A DNA stretch of 64,000 bases, from NCBI RefSeq assembly GCF_900167445.1, contig NZ_FUZT01000001.1, positions 375,007 through 439,006 on the forward strand, read 5' to 3'. This document shows positions 19,201 to 28,588 of the stretch, piece after piece. The notes below the pieces were generated by a model. It ran no database searches and was not told the DNA's origin. It worked only from the letters and a program-made list of their open reading frames with translations. The first letter of the stretch is position 1, and each line of letters begins with the position of its first letter. The DNA comes from Maledivibacter halophilus. GTDB lineage: Bacteria; Bacillota; Clostridia; Peptostreptococcales; Caminicellaceae. The position numbers and the translations under genes were made by a program.

Positions 19201-20583
19201 ATGAGAGAATATGATATAGCTATACTAGGATCGGGCCCAGGAGGATATGTTGCAGCTATTAAAGCTGCTCAAATGGGAGCTAAAACAGTATTAATTGAAA
19301 AGGGAGATATAGGAGGAATTTGCTTAAATGATGGGTGTATACCCACAAAAACCCTTTTAAAGAGTGCCAAGGTATATGAAGATATTATGAACTCAGAGAA
19401 ATTTGGCATTGATATAAAGGATAAAAGCATTGTATCAATAAACTGGAATGAAATGCAAAATAGAAAAAACCAAGTAGTTAAAAAACTTACCGGAGGGGTT
19501 AAAATTCTTCTTGAAAAAAATGGTGTTGATGTTGTAAAGGGCTTTGGGGAAATAGTTGATAAAAACACCTTAAAGGTAAATAAAGAAATAATGAAAACAA
19601 AAAATCTTATTATAGCTACTGGAGCTTCACCAAGAATTCCTAATATAGAAGGAATTAAAGAAGCTATGGAAAGTGACTATGTATTGACAAGCAAGGAAAT
19701 ATTGGAGTTAAAAGAAATTCCTAGGGAACTTATTATTATTGGAGGAGGTGTTATTGGAACTGAATTTGCTGCATTATATAATTCATTAGGAACCAAAGTC
19801 ACTATACTCCAAAGATCTAATACTATACTAAGAAAGTTAGATAAGGATATTAGAAAGGAAATGACTAGAATCATAAAGAAAAGTGGCATTAACATTGTAT
19901 ATGATTTTAGTGTTGAAAGATTTGATAAAAATAAAGTGATTGGCAGTATAAATGGAGAAAGAAAAGCTTTTGAGGCGGATAAAATACTGATAAGCATGGG
20001 AAATATTCCAAATACTAAAGGTTTAGAAAAACTTGGGCTAGACATTAACAGCAAAGGCATAGTAACTAATGACAAACTGGAAACCAATATTAGAGGTGTA
20101 TATGCCATAGGTGATGTCAATGGAAGATATATGTTAGCCCATGTGGCATCAGCTGAGGGAATTGCTGCAGTAGAAAATATTATGGGAGAAGAAGAGAAAA
20201 TAAACTATGATAAAGTGCCATCCTGTATATATTCCTTCCCAGAGGTTGGAACTGTTGGTTTAACTGAGGAAGAAGCTAAAGAAAAGGGACATGAAATTAT
20301 AGTAAGCTCTTTTCCCATTAAGGCCAATGGAAAAGCACTGGCTGAAGGAGAAAGCAGTGGTTTTATCAAAATAGTTGCAGACAAACAATATGGCGAAGTT
20401 TTAGGGGTTCATATTATTGCTTCCCATGCAACAGATATGATAGCAGAAGCGGTAACAACTATGGAACTTGAGGGTACAGTCCATGACTTGGCAAAGGCTA
20501 TACATCCTCATCCGACCTTGTCAGAGATAGTTATGGAAGCAGCCCACGGAGCTATTGATAGACCAATTCATATATATAAATAA
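19201..20583 (+). CDS. lpdA: Dihydrolipoyl dehydrogenase E3
   Basis: A 460-residue flavoprotein. N-terminal FAD site GSGPGGY, redox disulfide C41 and C46 (GGICLNDGC), NAD site GGGVIGTEF, a second FAD motif YAIGDV and the C-terminal HPHPTLSE that supplies the catalytic His-Glu pair. I choose ATG 19201 because AAGGAGA is about 8 bases upstream; ATG 19192 overlaps that site. It reoxidises dihydrolipoamide with NAD. Last gene of the operon. Confidence 0.94.
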   Translation: MREYDIAILGSGPGGYVAAIKAAQMGAKTVLIEKGDIGGICLNDGCIPTKTLLKSAKVYEDIMNSEKFGIDIKDKSIVSINWNEMQNRKNQVVKKLTGGVKILLEKNGVDVVKGFGEIVDKNTLKVNKEIMKTKNLIIATGASPRIPNIEGIKEAMESDYVLTSKEILELKEIPRELIIIGGGVIGTEFAALYNSLGTKVTILQRSNTILRKLDKDIRKEMTRIIKKSGINIVYDFSVERFDKNKVIGSINGERKAFEADKILISMGNIPNTKGLEKLGLDINSKGIVTNDKLETNIRGVYAIGDVNGRYMLAHVASAEGIAAVENIMGEEEKINYDKVPSCIYSFPEVGTVGLTEEEAKEKGHEIIVSSFPIKANGKALAEGESSGFIKIVADKQYGEVLGVHIIASHATDMIAEAVTTMELEGTVHDLAKAIHPHPTLSEIVMEAAHGAIDRPIHIYK

Positions 20584-20635
20584 TAAGGGCATCTCAGAAT
20601 GGTGGATTTTATTTATTCTGAAAGACCATGGGATT

Positions 20636-20675
20636 GAACTCAAGAGATTATCTCTTGAGTTCAGCTATTTCTTAT
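20636..20675. terminator. Bidirectional terminator between lpdA and the EamA gene
   Basis: Perfect 12-base arms (20636-20647 and 20651-20662) with a 3-base loop, followed by TTTCTTATTTT. It lies between convergent genes. The minus-strand EamA stop is immediately beyond. Confidence 0.85.
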
Positions 20676-20676
20676 T

Positions 20677-21582
20677 TTAGTTTTCTTGTATTTTCTCTTT
20701 TGAATATTTCTTTTTAAATATTTTAACTAATTTTGTGAAGTCTATTTCGGCAATAAGCATTCCCATTAGTATTAAGAAGGCTCCAAAAATTCCTCTGGAA
20801 CTTAGAGTTTCGCCGGATATAAAATATGCAAAAATAGCTGCAAAAACAGGTTCGCCAGTGTATATCAATGCTGTATGAGTAGGTGAAGTGAATTTTTGAG
20901 CAGTGTTTTGTACTATAAAGGCTCCTGAAGTACATATTAAACTTAAAATCAGAACATTTATCCATACGTCGGTTCCTCTAGGTATAATTGTATTTTCAAA
21001 GCCAAAGGATATAAGAAGGCTTAGAAGGCCTACTACGCCAATTTGAATTATAGCAAGGGAAATGGAATCAACATCTACAGTGTATTTCCCAACTGTTATA
21101 ATGTGAAGGGCAAAGGCAAAGGCAGAAATAAAAGTATAGAAATCTCCGATATTAAGTCCAAAATTTCCATGAAGTGTTAAAAAGCCTAGTCCCATTAAAG
21201 CCATAATTGCACCTATAACAGCAACTCTTTCAGGTAGTCTTTTTAAAAAAAGAGCTGATAATATAGGAACTAAAACAACTGAAAACCCAGTTATAAAAGC
21301 GGATTTAGAAGCTGTTGTGTAGTTTATACCAATAGTTTGAATTGCAAAGGCTGAAAACAGGACAAAACCTATTAAACATCCATATTTTAAAGTGTTTTTA
21401 TCTATTTTAATCATATTTTTGTAAAACACTAAGGATGAAATTAGAAAGGCTATTATAAATCTTATACCAAGAAAATTAAATGTTTCCAATGAATTCAAAG
21501 CATTTTTTGTTAATATGAATGATGCTCCCCACCCTAGTGTTACACCTAATAGAGCTAAATCTGCTTTTATTTGTTTTGACAT
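20677..21582 (-). CDS. EamA-family (DMT) transporter
   Basis: A 301-residue integral membrane protein with ten predicted helices in two EamA repeats (about 10-145 and 155-290), the layout of the drug/metabolite transporter superfamily. I start it at ATG 21582: the further ATG at 21597 is part of the GGGGGGAT ribosome site. The family exports amino acids and metabolites; substrate is not predictable. Convergent with the pdh operon. Confidence 0.85.
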   Translation of the reverse strand: MSKQIKADLALLGVTLGWGASFILTKNALNSLETFNFLGIRFIIAFLISSLVFYKNMIKIDKNTLKYGCLIGFVLFSAFAIQTIGINYTTASKSAFITGFSVVLVPILSALFLKRLPERVAVIGAIMALMGLGFLTLHGNFGLNIGDFYTFISAFAFALHIITVGKYTVDVDSISLAIIQIGVVGLLSLLISFGFENTIIPRGTDVWINVLILSLICTSGAFIVQNTAQKFTSPTHTALIYTGEPVFAAIFAYFISGETLSSRGIFGAFLILMGMLIAEIDFTKLVKIFKKKYSKEKIQEN

Positions 21583-21660
21583 AAAAAATCCCCCCATTAA
21601 AAAGAGTACTTATTATATTCTATCATTATTTTTAAAATAGTGGTATAGGGAGATTGTATA

Positions 21661-21698
21661 TAAAAAACCCTATTATAAATATGAAATTTATAATAGGG
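21661..21698 (-). terminator. Terminator after rubredoxin
   Basis: Perfect 13-base arms (21668-21680 and 21686-21698) and, on the minus strand, a TTTTTT tail. It begins 9 bases after the rubredoxin stop. Confidence 0.85.
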
Positions 21699-21706
21699 CG
21701 CTTTTT

Positions 21707-21868
21707 CTATTCTACGGGTTCAAACATATCTTTTCCAACACCACAAACAGGACATACCCAATCATCTGGAATATTTTCAAAGGCTGTACCAGGTGCTACT
21801 CCTCCATCTGGATCTCCTACCTCTGGATCATACTCATAACCACAAGGAATACATCTGTATTTTTTCAT
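21707..21868 (-). CDS. Rubredoxin
   Basis: A 53-residue electron carrier. Four Cys ligands C6, C9 (CIPCGY) and C39, C42 (CPVCGVGKD) bind one iron, with the typical DWVCP and a Pro/Gly-rich middle. An AAAGGAG site precedes the ATG. Rubredoxins pass electrons in anaerobe oxygen and peroxide defence and other pathways. A monocistronic unit with its own terminator, upstream of the EamA gene on the same strand. Confidence 0.96.
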   Translation of the reverse strand: MKKYRCIPCGYEYDPEVGDPDGGVAPGTAFENIPDDWVCPVCGVGKDMFEPVE

Positions 21869-22017
21869 ATTTTATTCTCCTTTCGAATTTACTAATTTAT
21901 GTCTATTATTTATACAATTAGATTATACCCAGCAAATAAATATTTAAAACAAAAAATTATTTAATTAAAGTTTAAATTTGTTTATATTTTATTTCCAATG
22001 AAATTTTGAAACAATAT

Positions 22018-22059
22018 GCAGTATTTAGTTTTTAAAAAGGTAATTATACAATTCCCTTA
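22018..22059. repeat. Partial end of a family B repeat
   Basis: GTATTTAGTTTTT followed by GGTAATTATACAATTCCCTTA resembles the right end of the element at 7066-7163. A similar terminus is at 58208-58227. The other arm is missing. Confidence 0.4.
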
Positions 22060-22145
22060 GATAATTATGGTAAAATTATAAATATAGGATTATAAAAATA
22101 TTTATAGTTTTTTAATGATTTTCGCAATGAAAGGAAGGTAATAGA

Positions 22146-22952
22146 ATGAAAATTACAAAGAATATTTATGTATTCATATTTATATTTATATTTATATTAA
22201 TTCTTTTTTTAATAGGATTCAAATTGAATTTAATCGAGAGCACTTCATCAGAAAATAATTTACAAAGGATTACTGATTATAATGAAAAAAATATAGTATT
22301 AGAGAATGAAAAGATGATTAAAAAGAAAAAAGTTTCTGAAGGAAAAGACATAAAAGAAGAGATTGTAGATAGTTTTGTATTTGAACCCCTATCAAAGGAA
22401 GTTATTCACAAAATTGAAGGGGTATCTTGGAAAAAAGAGGCACCGGTTAAACTGGAGGATTTATCTTATGTAAGGGTATTATATTGGGGTTTTGATGAAA
22501 AGGAGCATGTAGGAGAATTAATTGTACATAAAAAAATTGCCCAAGAGATTACCGATATATTTAAAGAGTTATATAATGCTAAATTTCCAATAGAGAAGAT
22601 AAAACTGATTGATGAGTATGAAGCAAATGATGATTTATCAATGGCTGACAATAATACATCCTCTTTTTGTTTTAGGGGAATCACAGGTGGAAAAGGAACT
22701 TTGTCAAAACATAGTTACGGTATAGCCATAGATATAAATCCAATTCAAAATCCTTATATAAAGGGAGAGAAAATATCACCAAAGGCTGGGAGACAATACA
22801 TAGATAGAGGAAACATTAGAAAGGGAATGATAGTAAAGGATAGTATTTGTTATAAAACATTTAAAGAGAAAGGTTGGATATGGGGAGGAGAATGGAAAAG
22901 TCTCAAAGACTATCAACATTTTGAAAAAAATATTGATCTAAATGAAGAATAG
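22146..22952 (+). CDS. M15-family D-Ala-D-Ala carboxypeptidase/endopeptidase, membrane-anchored
   Basis: A 268-residue protein with one N-terminal membrane segment (about 7-26), a charged linker, and a C-terminal zinc peptidase domain with SKHSYGIAIDI (His and Asp ligands) and WGGEW...DYQHFE (last His). This is the Peptidase_M15_4/VanY-like pattern, which trims peptidoglycan stem peptides outside the membrane. AAGGAAGG precedes the ATG. DUF3870 follows on the same strand. Confidence 0.85.
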   Translation: MKITKNIYVFIFIFIFILILFLIGFKLNLIESTSSENNLQRITDYNEKNIVLENEKMIKKKKVSEGKDIKEEIVDSFVFEPLSKEVIHKIEGVSWKKEAPVKLEDLSYVRVLYWGFDEKEHVGELIVHKKIAQEITDIFKELYNAKFPIEKIKLIDEYEANDDLSMADNNTSSFCFRGITGGKGTLSKHSYGIAIDINPIQNPYIKGEKISPKAGRQYIDRGNIRKGMIVKDSICYKTFKEKGWIWGGEWKSLKDYQHFEKNIDLNEE

Positions 22953-22991
22953 AATATTATAAAAAAATAGTTTTATTAAGGAGATGATAGT

Positions 22992-23321
22992 ATGAGCAAA
23001 TATCATAAAAAGACATTGTATGTTGTAGGAGATTCTAAAACCGCTACTAATAATCCTATAACAGCACAGTTTAATGCTTATTTTATAGCATTAATAATTG
23101 ATATGGAAAGTGAAATGATTTTAGATATGGGAGTTTCAACTATACTTGAAGAAACTAGGAACTTTGTAAAATCTATTTTTATTGGATACTCAATGAAGAG
23201 AGGAGAAGAACCTTTAATTGAGGAAATTGAGCAAAGATATTATGGCTCTTCAAAAAAAGCCCTTATTGTTGCATGGAAGGATGCTTATAAAAAATACGTT
23301 CAAATAAGAAGGAATAAATAA
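22992..23321 (+). CDS. DUF3870 family protein
   Basis: A 109-residue cytoplasmic protein. VVGDSKTATNNPIT near the N-terminus and FIGYSMKRG in the middle are typical of DUF3870, a Firmicutes family of unknown function. AAGGAG lies before the ATG, 39 bases after the M15 gene. No catalytic residues are known to me. Confidence 0.8.
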   Translation: MSKYHKKTLYVVGDSKTATNNPITAQFNAYFIALIIDMESEMILDMGVSTILEETRNFVKSIFIGYSMKRGEEPLIEEIEQRYYGSSKKALIVAWKDAYKKYVQIRRNK

Positions 23322-23520
23322 AAGCATATGTGTAAACAGATTTTTTTGAAAATTTTAAATTTTACATTATTTAAAGGAGGAATATTCAAATTTTTATAGA
23401 ATAGTTATATATAGAAAATTTATAAATATAGTTATAGGATTTTAACTAAATATATAATTTGCTGCTTTGTTTTTTCACTATAATTAAATTTTAAAAATAA
23501 TTATAGGCCAAAAGCAAAAT

Positions 23521-23566
23521 ACAGCATAGAAATCTTTTGCCTTGGGTTTCTATGCTGTTTTTATTT
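23521..23566 (+). terminator. Strong terminator or attenuator ahead of the epimerase operon
   Basis: Perfect 12-base arms (23521-23532 and 23547-23558) then TTTTATTTT. It is 200 bases after DUF3870 and only about 35 bases before the epimerase start codon. It could end read-through from upstream or act as a leader attenuator of the peptide operon. Bases 23505-23514 can pair with 23534-23543 in its loop. Confidence 0.8.
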
Positions 23567-23598
23567 TAAATTTAGCTAATATATGGAGGAGTGACGAT

Positions 23599-24687
23599 AT
23601 GAAAATTAAATGTATTGAGCTTAAGAAAATAAGTATACCCCTCAAGAAAACATTTAAGACAGCCTTGAGAACAGTTGATTCAGCTGATGATATTATTATT
23701 ATGGTCAAAACAGATGATGGAAAAGTAGGGTATGGAGAAGCACCACCGACTGCAGTTATTACAGGTGATACATCAGGTTCCATAATAGGAGCTATTAAGG
23801 AAAATATTGAAAAGGCTATCGTTGGTGAAGAAATAGAGAACCTAGAGAGAATTATGTATAAGCTAGATAAAACTGTTGTTAGGAACACAAGTGCCAAGGC
23901 AGCTGTTGATATGGCTGTATATGATTTGTTTGGAAAGCTTTATAAAGCACCTATCTATAAATTATTAGGTGGATATAGAGATAAAATAGAAACAGATATG
24001 ACAATAAGTGTAAATGAACCAAAAGAAATGATGGAGGATGCCTTAAACTTTATAAATCAAGGCTTTACTGCACTTAAAATGAAGATAGGAACCGATTCAA
24101 AACAAGATATAGAAAGGGTTAAAGCTGTAAGGCGAGCCGTTGGCAAGGATATTAAAATAAGGCTAGATGCAAATCAAGGATGGCAGCCTAAAGAAGCAGT
24201 AAAGATTATAAGAAAAATAGAAGACTTAGGATTGGATATTGAACTTATTGAGCAGCCAGTAAAGGCCTGGGATATTGATGGACTTAAAATGGTTACTGAT
24301 AATGTTCAGACACCAATAATGGCCGATGAAAGCATTTTCACTTCATATGATGCCTTTAAGATTTTAAGTATGAGAGCTGCAGATTTGATTAATATTAAGC
24401 TCATGAAATGCGGAGGGATACATAATGCACTCAAGATAGTTGCAATAGCTGAAACCTGTGGTGTTGAATGTATGGTTGGCAGTATGATAGAAAGTAAATT
24501 AAGTGTTACTGCTGCTGCCCATTTGGCCTGTGCTAAAAAAAATATAGTAAGATTTGATTTGGATACAGCATTGTTATTAGCCCAGGATCCGGTTATTGGA
24601 GGTATAAAAAATGAAGCTCCAGCATTGATAATTCCAGATACCCCTGGATTGGGAGTTGAAAGAATAGATGGGCTAATGGATTTATAA
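23599..24687 (+). CDS. ykfB: Dipeptide epimerase (L-Ala-D/L-Glu epimerase)
   Basis: A 362-residue enolase-superfamily enzyme. ATG 23599 has GGAGGAG upstream. The N-terminal capping domain is followed by the barrel with catalytic K160 and K162 (KMK), metal ligand D190 (DANQGW), a Glu in IEQP, an Asp in ADES and K267, the two-lysine arrangement of muconate-lactonising-type Ala-Glu epimerases. It turns L-Ala-D-Glu from peptidoglycan into L-Ala-L-Glu. First gene of the murein peptide set. Confidence 0.92.
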   Translation: MKIKCIELKKISIPLKKTFKTALRTVDSADDIIIMVKTDDGKVGYGEAPPTAVITGDTSGSIIGAIKENIEKAIVGEEIENLERIMYKLDKTVVRNTSAKAAVDMAVYDLFGKLYKAPIYKLLGGYRDKIETDMTISVNEPKEMMEDALNFINQGFTALKMKIGTDSKQDIERVKAVRRAVGKDIKIRLDANQGWQPKEAVKIIRKIEDLGLDIELIEQPVKAWDIDGLKMVTDNVQTPIMADESIFTSYDAFKILSMRAADLINIKLMKCGGIHNALKIVAIAETCGVECMVGSMIESKLSVTAAAHLACAKKNIVRFDLDTALLLAQDPVIGGIKNEAPALIIPDTPGLGVERIDGLMDL

Positions 24688-24803
24688 TTTAGAACCTTCA
24701 TGAATATTATTATATAAAGGTGATAAGTTCTATGGCATCATAAAGTTTAATGGTTATTTTAAATAATAATGGTCATGCTATATTGAAATTTAAAATAAGC
24801 AAT

Positions 24804-24902
24804 ATAGAGATTCAAGTAAAGACTTTAATTTATAGAAATCAAAAATTCTTAGAAGCATTGAATATTTTTATTTCATAAATTAACCTTTACTATGAATTCT
24901 AT
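24804..24902. repeat. About 99 bp imperfect-palindrome element (family C, copy 2)
   Basis: Close relative of 769-869, with the same outer ATAGAG/TTCTAT ends and the inner GTAAAGACTTTAATTTATA and CATAAATTAACCTTTAC arms. It ends 22 bases before the binding-protein start codon, so it lies within the mRNA leader or promoter zone. Confidence 0.65.
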
Positions 24903-24924
24903 ACAAAAAAGAGGAGGAGTTTAT

Positions 24925-26598
24925 ATGTTTAAAAAGGGGAAAAAGCTTCAAATTATTTTAATTCTTTCATTAGTACTTACGCTGGTATTTTCAGGATGTG
25001 GCAAACCTGCTGAACCTGCAGACCAGCCAGAGGAAACACCTGAGAAAACAAATGAAGAAGCAGCTAAGGACAATGAGTCAAACGGAGAACCTAAATATGG
25101 AGGAATATTCCATAGTTATCTTGATTCAAACTTTAATACATTAGACCCAGCCTTTGCTACTGCCGATAGGGATGGAAGAATGGTTGCACTATTATATGAT
25201 TCATTAATAAGATATGATACAGAAGGAAAAATAATTCCTTCCTTGGCAAAATCATGGGAAACTCCAGATGATACAACTCTAATATTCCATTTAGTTGAAA
25301 ATGCAAAATTTCATAATGGTAATCCCTTTACTGCCAAGGATGTTAAGTATTCCTTTGAAAGGGTTTTAGATCCTGATGTTGCAAGTCCAAGAACTTGGGT
25401 TTTTGAAAAGGTTAAAGGAGCTAAGGATTTTATGGAAGGAAAGGCCGATATTGTAGAGGGAATTGAAGTAGTAGACGATTATACAGTTAAAATTACTTTA
25501 GAGCAGCCCTTTGCCCCATTCTTATCCATGCTTGGAATGCCTGCTGCTCATATAGTTGATAAAAATGAAATAGAAAAATATGATAATCAAAAAGATTATG
25601 CTTTAAATCCAGTTGGTACTGGGCCCTTTAAATTTGTTGAATTTGTTGCAGACTCTAAGTTCGACCTTGAGGTAAATGAAGATTATTTTGCAGGAAGACC
25701 TTATATGGATGGTATAAATTATAGGATTATTAAAGATGCTTCAACTTCAGTTGCAGAATTTGAAGCAGGAAATTTAGATGAGCTGGAAATACCTCCTGCT
25801 GACATTGACAGATTCCAAAATAATGCTGACTATGCACCTTATATTGTTAAAAAGAGTACATTATGGAATTACTATATTGGATTAACCTCTAATAAAAAGC
25901 CCTTTGATGATATAAAGGTAAGAAAAGCTTTTTGCCATGCTATAGACCGAGAGGCAATACTTAATACAGTTTTAAGAAATAAATCAGTTTTAAGTAATGG
26001 ACCTATTCCTCCAGGTTTGGATGGATATAGGGATGATTTAAATCCTTATCCATATGACCCTGAGAAGGCTAAAGAATTACTTGCTGAGGCAGGTTATTCA
26101 AAGGATAATCCATGTTCCTTTGAATTCTTATATGCTGATTCTAAATCAAATGTTGCTTTAATAGAACCTATTCAAGCAATGTTAAATCAAGTGGGTTTTG
26201 ATGTTAAATTGGGCTCTATGGAGTGGAATGCATATAAGGCAGAAGTTAGGGCAGGAAAGGCTCAAGCATTTTACTTGAGTTGGGGTGCAGATTACCCTGA
26301 TGCTGAGAATTATTTATATCCATTATTCCATTCATCCATGTCCGGTGGTGGTGGTAATGAAACCCGATATAATAATCCAGAATTTGACAAAACAATAGAA
26401 CAAGCTCAGGCTACCTCAGATTATGATGAGAGAATTAAGCTTTATCAAAAAGCAGAAGATATAGTTTTGGCAGATGCTCCACGTTTATGGGTATACTTAG
26501 GCATAAATTGGACTGCATATAGACCAGAGGTTAAGGATGTTAAAGTTTATAGAATATTTAATGCTGATAAGAAGCTGGATATGTGGCTTGACAGATAA
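24925..26598 (+). CDS. Peptide ABC transporter, lipoprotein substrate-binding protein
   Basis: A 557-residue SBP_bac_5 family protein. N-terminal basic stretch, hydrophobic segment and lipobox VFSGC mark it as a lipoprotein. An acidic Glu/Thr linker (about 30-60) precedes the binding fold, whose NTLDPA, FHNGNPFTAKDV and NPVGTGPFK motifs are typical of DppA/OppA-type proteins. ATG 24925 is chosen with GAGGAGG upstream; earlier in-frame codons lie inside the repeat. It delivers peptides, here probably murein peptides, to the permeases that follow. Confidence 0.92.
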   Translation: MFKKGKKLQIILILSLVLTLVFSGCGKPAEPADQPEETPEKTNEEAAKDNESNGEPKYGGIFHSYLDSNFNTLDPAFATADRDGRMVALLYDSLIRYDTEGKIIPSLAKSWETPDDTTLIFHLVENAKFHNGNPFTAKDVKYSFERVLDPDVASPRTWVFEKVKGAKDFMEGKADIVEGIEVVDDYTVKITLEQPFAPFLSMLGMPAAHIVDKNEIEKYDNQKDYALNPVGTGPFKFVEFVADSKFDLEVNEDYFAGRPYMDGINYRIIKDASTSVAEFEAGNLDELEIPPADIDRFQNNADYAPYIVKKSTLWNYYIGLTSNKKPFDDIKVRKAFCHAIDREAILNTVLRNKSVLSNGPIPPGLDGYRDDLNPYPYDPEKAKELLAEAGYSKDNPCSFEFLYADSKSNVALIEPIQAMLNQVGFDVKLGSMEWNAYKAEVRAGKAQAFYLSWGADYPDAENYLYPLFHSSMSGGGGNETRYNNPEFDKTIEQAQATSDYDERIKLYQKAEDIVLADAPRLWVYLGINWTAYRPEVKDVKVYRIFNADKKLDMWLDR

Positions 26599-26611
26599 TT
26601 TAATGTAATAA

Positions 26612-26636
26612 CTGGGGCTGAGGATAAAAGCCCCAG
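26612..26636 (+). other. Intra-operon hairpin after the binding-protein gene
   Basis: Arms CTGGGGCT (26612-26619) and AGCCCCAG (26629-26636) with no U run. Such hairpins often stabilise the abundant binding-protein mRNA or reduce downstream transcription. Confidence 0.55.
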
Positions 26637-26717
26637 CTATTAAAGATAAGTAATATTAAAAAATGATATTTTAATGTGGATTTATAATAGTATATTAGCA
26701 ATAAAGGGGGCATAGAT

Positions 26718-27644
26718 TTGATAAGATACTTAATTAGAAGAATTTTAATGTTAATTCCAGTTATGATAGGGGTATCCATAGTAACCTTTTCTCTTATGTA
26801 TATAGTTCCAGGGGATGCAGTTGAAGTTATAGTCGGAGAAAGGGCAAGTGAAGAAATAAGGGAAAAGGCCGTAGAGGAACTTGGACTGGATAAACCCTTC
26901 CATGAGCAATATCTTTCCTACATGTCTAGAATTATAAAGGGGGATCTTGGTAAATCCTACATAAATAATATAAGCATTAAAGAATCAATAAAGCAAAGAT
27001 TTCCCGTTACATTTAAGCTTACTTTATATTCCTTTACTATTTCCGTTGTAGTGGGAGTTTTTGTTGGAGTTATTTCAGCTGTCAAACAAAACACTCCTAT
27101 TGACAGCTTTGTAAGAAGCGTAAATCTTTTAGGTGTATCTACTCCCGTTATGTTTTTAGGACTTTTAATGATGTATATTTTTGGAGTCTGGTTTAAGGTT
27201 TTACCGGTTTCAGGAGTAGGGGATGGCAGCATAAAATATTTTATACTACCTTCCTTGGTTTTAGGTCTAAATTCAGCAGTATTCAGGGCAAGGCTTACAA
27301 GATCTTGTATGCTGGAGGTAATAAGACAGGATTATATTAGAACAGCCAGGTCTAAAGGCTTGGCAGAAAAAATTGTAATATATAAGCATGCCATGAGAAA
27401 TGCAATGATTCCCATAGCCACCAATTTGATAATGAGCTTTGGGTATTTGCTTACGGGCTCTGCAATAACTGAAACTATTTTTGGACTTCCTGGCCTGGGA
27501 TCGGAAACAATAAGGGCGGTTTTTCAAAGAGATGTACCTGCTGTAATGGGTTATTTCTTATTTCAGGCAGTGATATTTGTTACTTTTAATTTATTGGTAG
27601 ATATATCCTATGCATTAATTAATCCAAGGATAAGATTTAACTAG
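26718..27644 (+). CDS. Peptide ABC transporter permease, DppB/OppB type
   Basis: A 308-residue protein, TTG start with GGGGG upstream. Six membrane helices, an N-terminal segment IRRILMLIPVMIGVS typical of this subunit, and the ATPase-contact loop around ARSKGLAEKIV. It forms the translocation pore with the next gene. 17 bases separate the two. Confidence 0.93.
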   Translation: MIRYLIRRILMLIPVMIGVSIVTFSLMYIVPGDAVEVIVGERASEEIREKAVEELGLDKPFHEQYLSYMSRIIKGDLGKSYINNISIKESIKQRFPVTFKLTLYSFTISVVVGVFVGVISAVKQNTPIDSFVRSVNLLGVSTPVMFLGLLMMYIFGVWFKVLPVSGVGDGSIKYFILPSLVLGLNSAVFRARLTRSCMLEVIRQDYIRTARSKGLAEKIVIYKHAMRNAMIPIATNLIMSFGYLLTGSAITETIFGLPGLGSETIRAVFQRDVPAVMGYFLFQAVIFVTFNLLVDISYALINPRIRFN

Positions 27645-27661
27645 TTGGGAGGGATTTATTT

Positions 27662-28567
27662 ATGGAGAAAGCTCAATTAAATAAAAAAGTACCACAAAAC
27701 GAACCAAAGAATGACGACAAATTAAATAGCCCTTGGATAATTGCATGGAAAAGATTACTTAGAGATAAAACAGCAATGTTTGGTTTATATATAATTATAT
27801 TTTTAGTTTTAATTGCTTTGTTTGCTCCCATACTTTCACCCTATCATCCTATAGAAGATTTTAGCTTGGCCGAGGCCTTTCAGGGTCCAAGCATGAAGCA
27901 TTGGTTTGGAACCGACTGGATGGGAAGGGATATATTGAGTAGGGTTTTATATGGCTCAAGGATATCCTTAACTATTGGATTGGCTTCCAGGGTGGTGACA
28001 TTATCCATAGGAATAACTCTAGGAGCCTTAGCCGGGTATTTTAGAGGCAAGGTAGATATGATTATTATGAGATTAGTAGAAGTAATGGACGCCTTTCCTA
28101 ATTTTTTATTTGCCATAGCCATATCAGTTGCCATAGGTCGGGGAATATATACAGTTTTCTTTGCCTTGGGTTTTGTTGGATGGTCTGGAATGGCAAGATT
28201 GATAAGGGGACAGGTTTTAGCCTATAGAGAATCAGAATTTGTAGAGTCGGCAAGGTCCTTAGGAGCTTCAAATTTTAGAATCATCTTTAAGGAAATTCTA
28301 CCTAATTGCATGGCACCAGTAATAATTTCTACAACGATGGGGATATCTAGTGCTATTATGTCTGAAGCAGCATTATCATTTTTAGGCCTTGGAGCTCAAC
28401 CTCCTACTCCAACCTGGGGTTCAATGATGAATCTAGGAAGGCAGTATATTATAACTCAGCCCCATATGATACTTTTTCCAGGTTTGGCCATAGTACTTAC
28501 AGTTTATGGGTTTAATCTTTTTGGCGATGGACTAAGGGATGTTCTAGACCCAAGGATGAAGGACTAA
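27662..28567 (+). CDS. Peptide ABC transporter permease, DppC/OppC type
   Basis: A 301-residue membrane protein. The N-terminal OppC_N segment (RLLRDKTAMFGLYIIIFLVL) precedes the BPD_transp_1 domain with the GTDWMGRDILSR motif and EAA-like loop ESARSLGASNFRII. GGGAGGG precedes the ATG. Partner of the preceding permease. Confidence 0.93.
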   Translation: MEKAQLNKKVPQNEPKNDDKLNSPWIIAWKRLLRDKTAMFGLYIIIFLVLIALFAPILSPYHPIEDFSLAEAFQGPSMKHWFGTDWMGRDILSRVLYGSRISLTIGLASRVVTLSIGITLGALAGYFRGKVDMIIMRLVEVMDAFPNFLFAIAISVAIGRGIYTVFFALGFVGWSGMARLIRGQVLAYRESEFVESARSLGASNFRIIFKEILPNCMAPVIISTTMGISSAIMSEAALSFLGLGAQPPTPTWGSMMNLGRQYIITQPHMILFPGLAIVLTVYGFNLFGDGLRDVLDPRMKD

Positions 28568-28588
28568 ATAATGAAGGAGGGAAAGACC

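Noticed and set aside
21654..21839. Plus-strand 61-codon frame
   Set aside because: It lies opposite rubredoxin, whose four Cys ligands and ribosome site on the minus strand are unmistakable.
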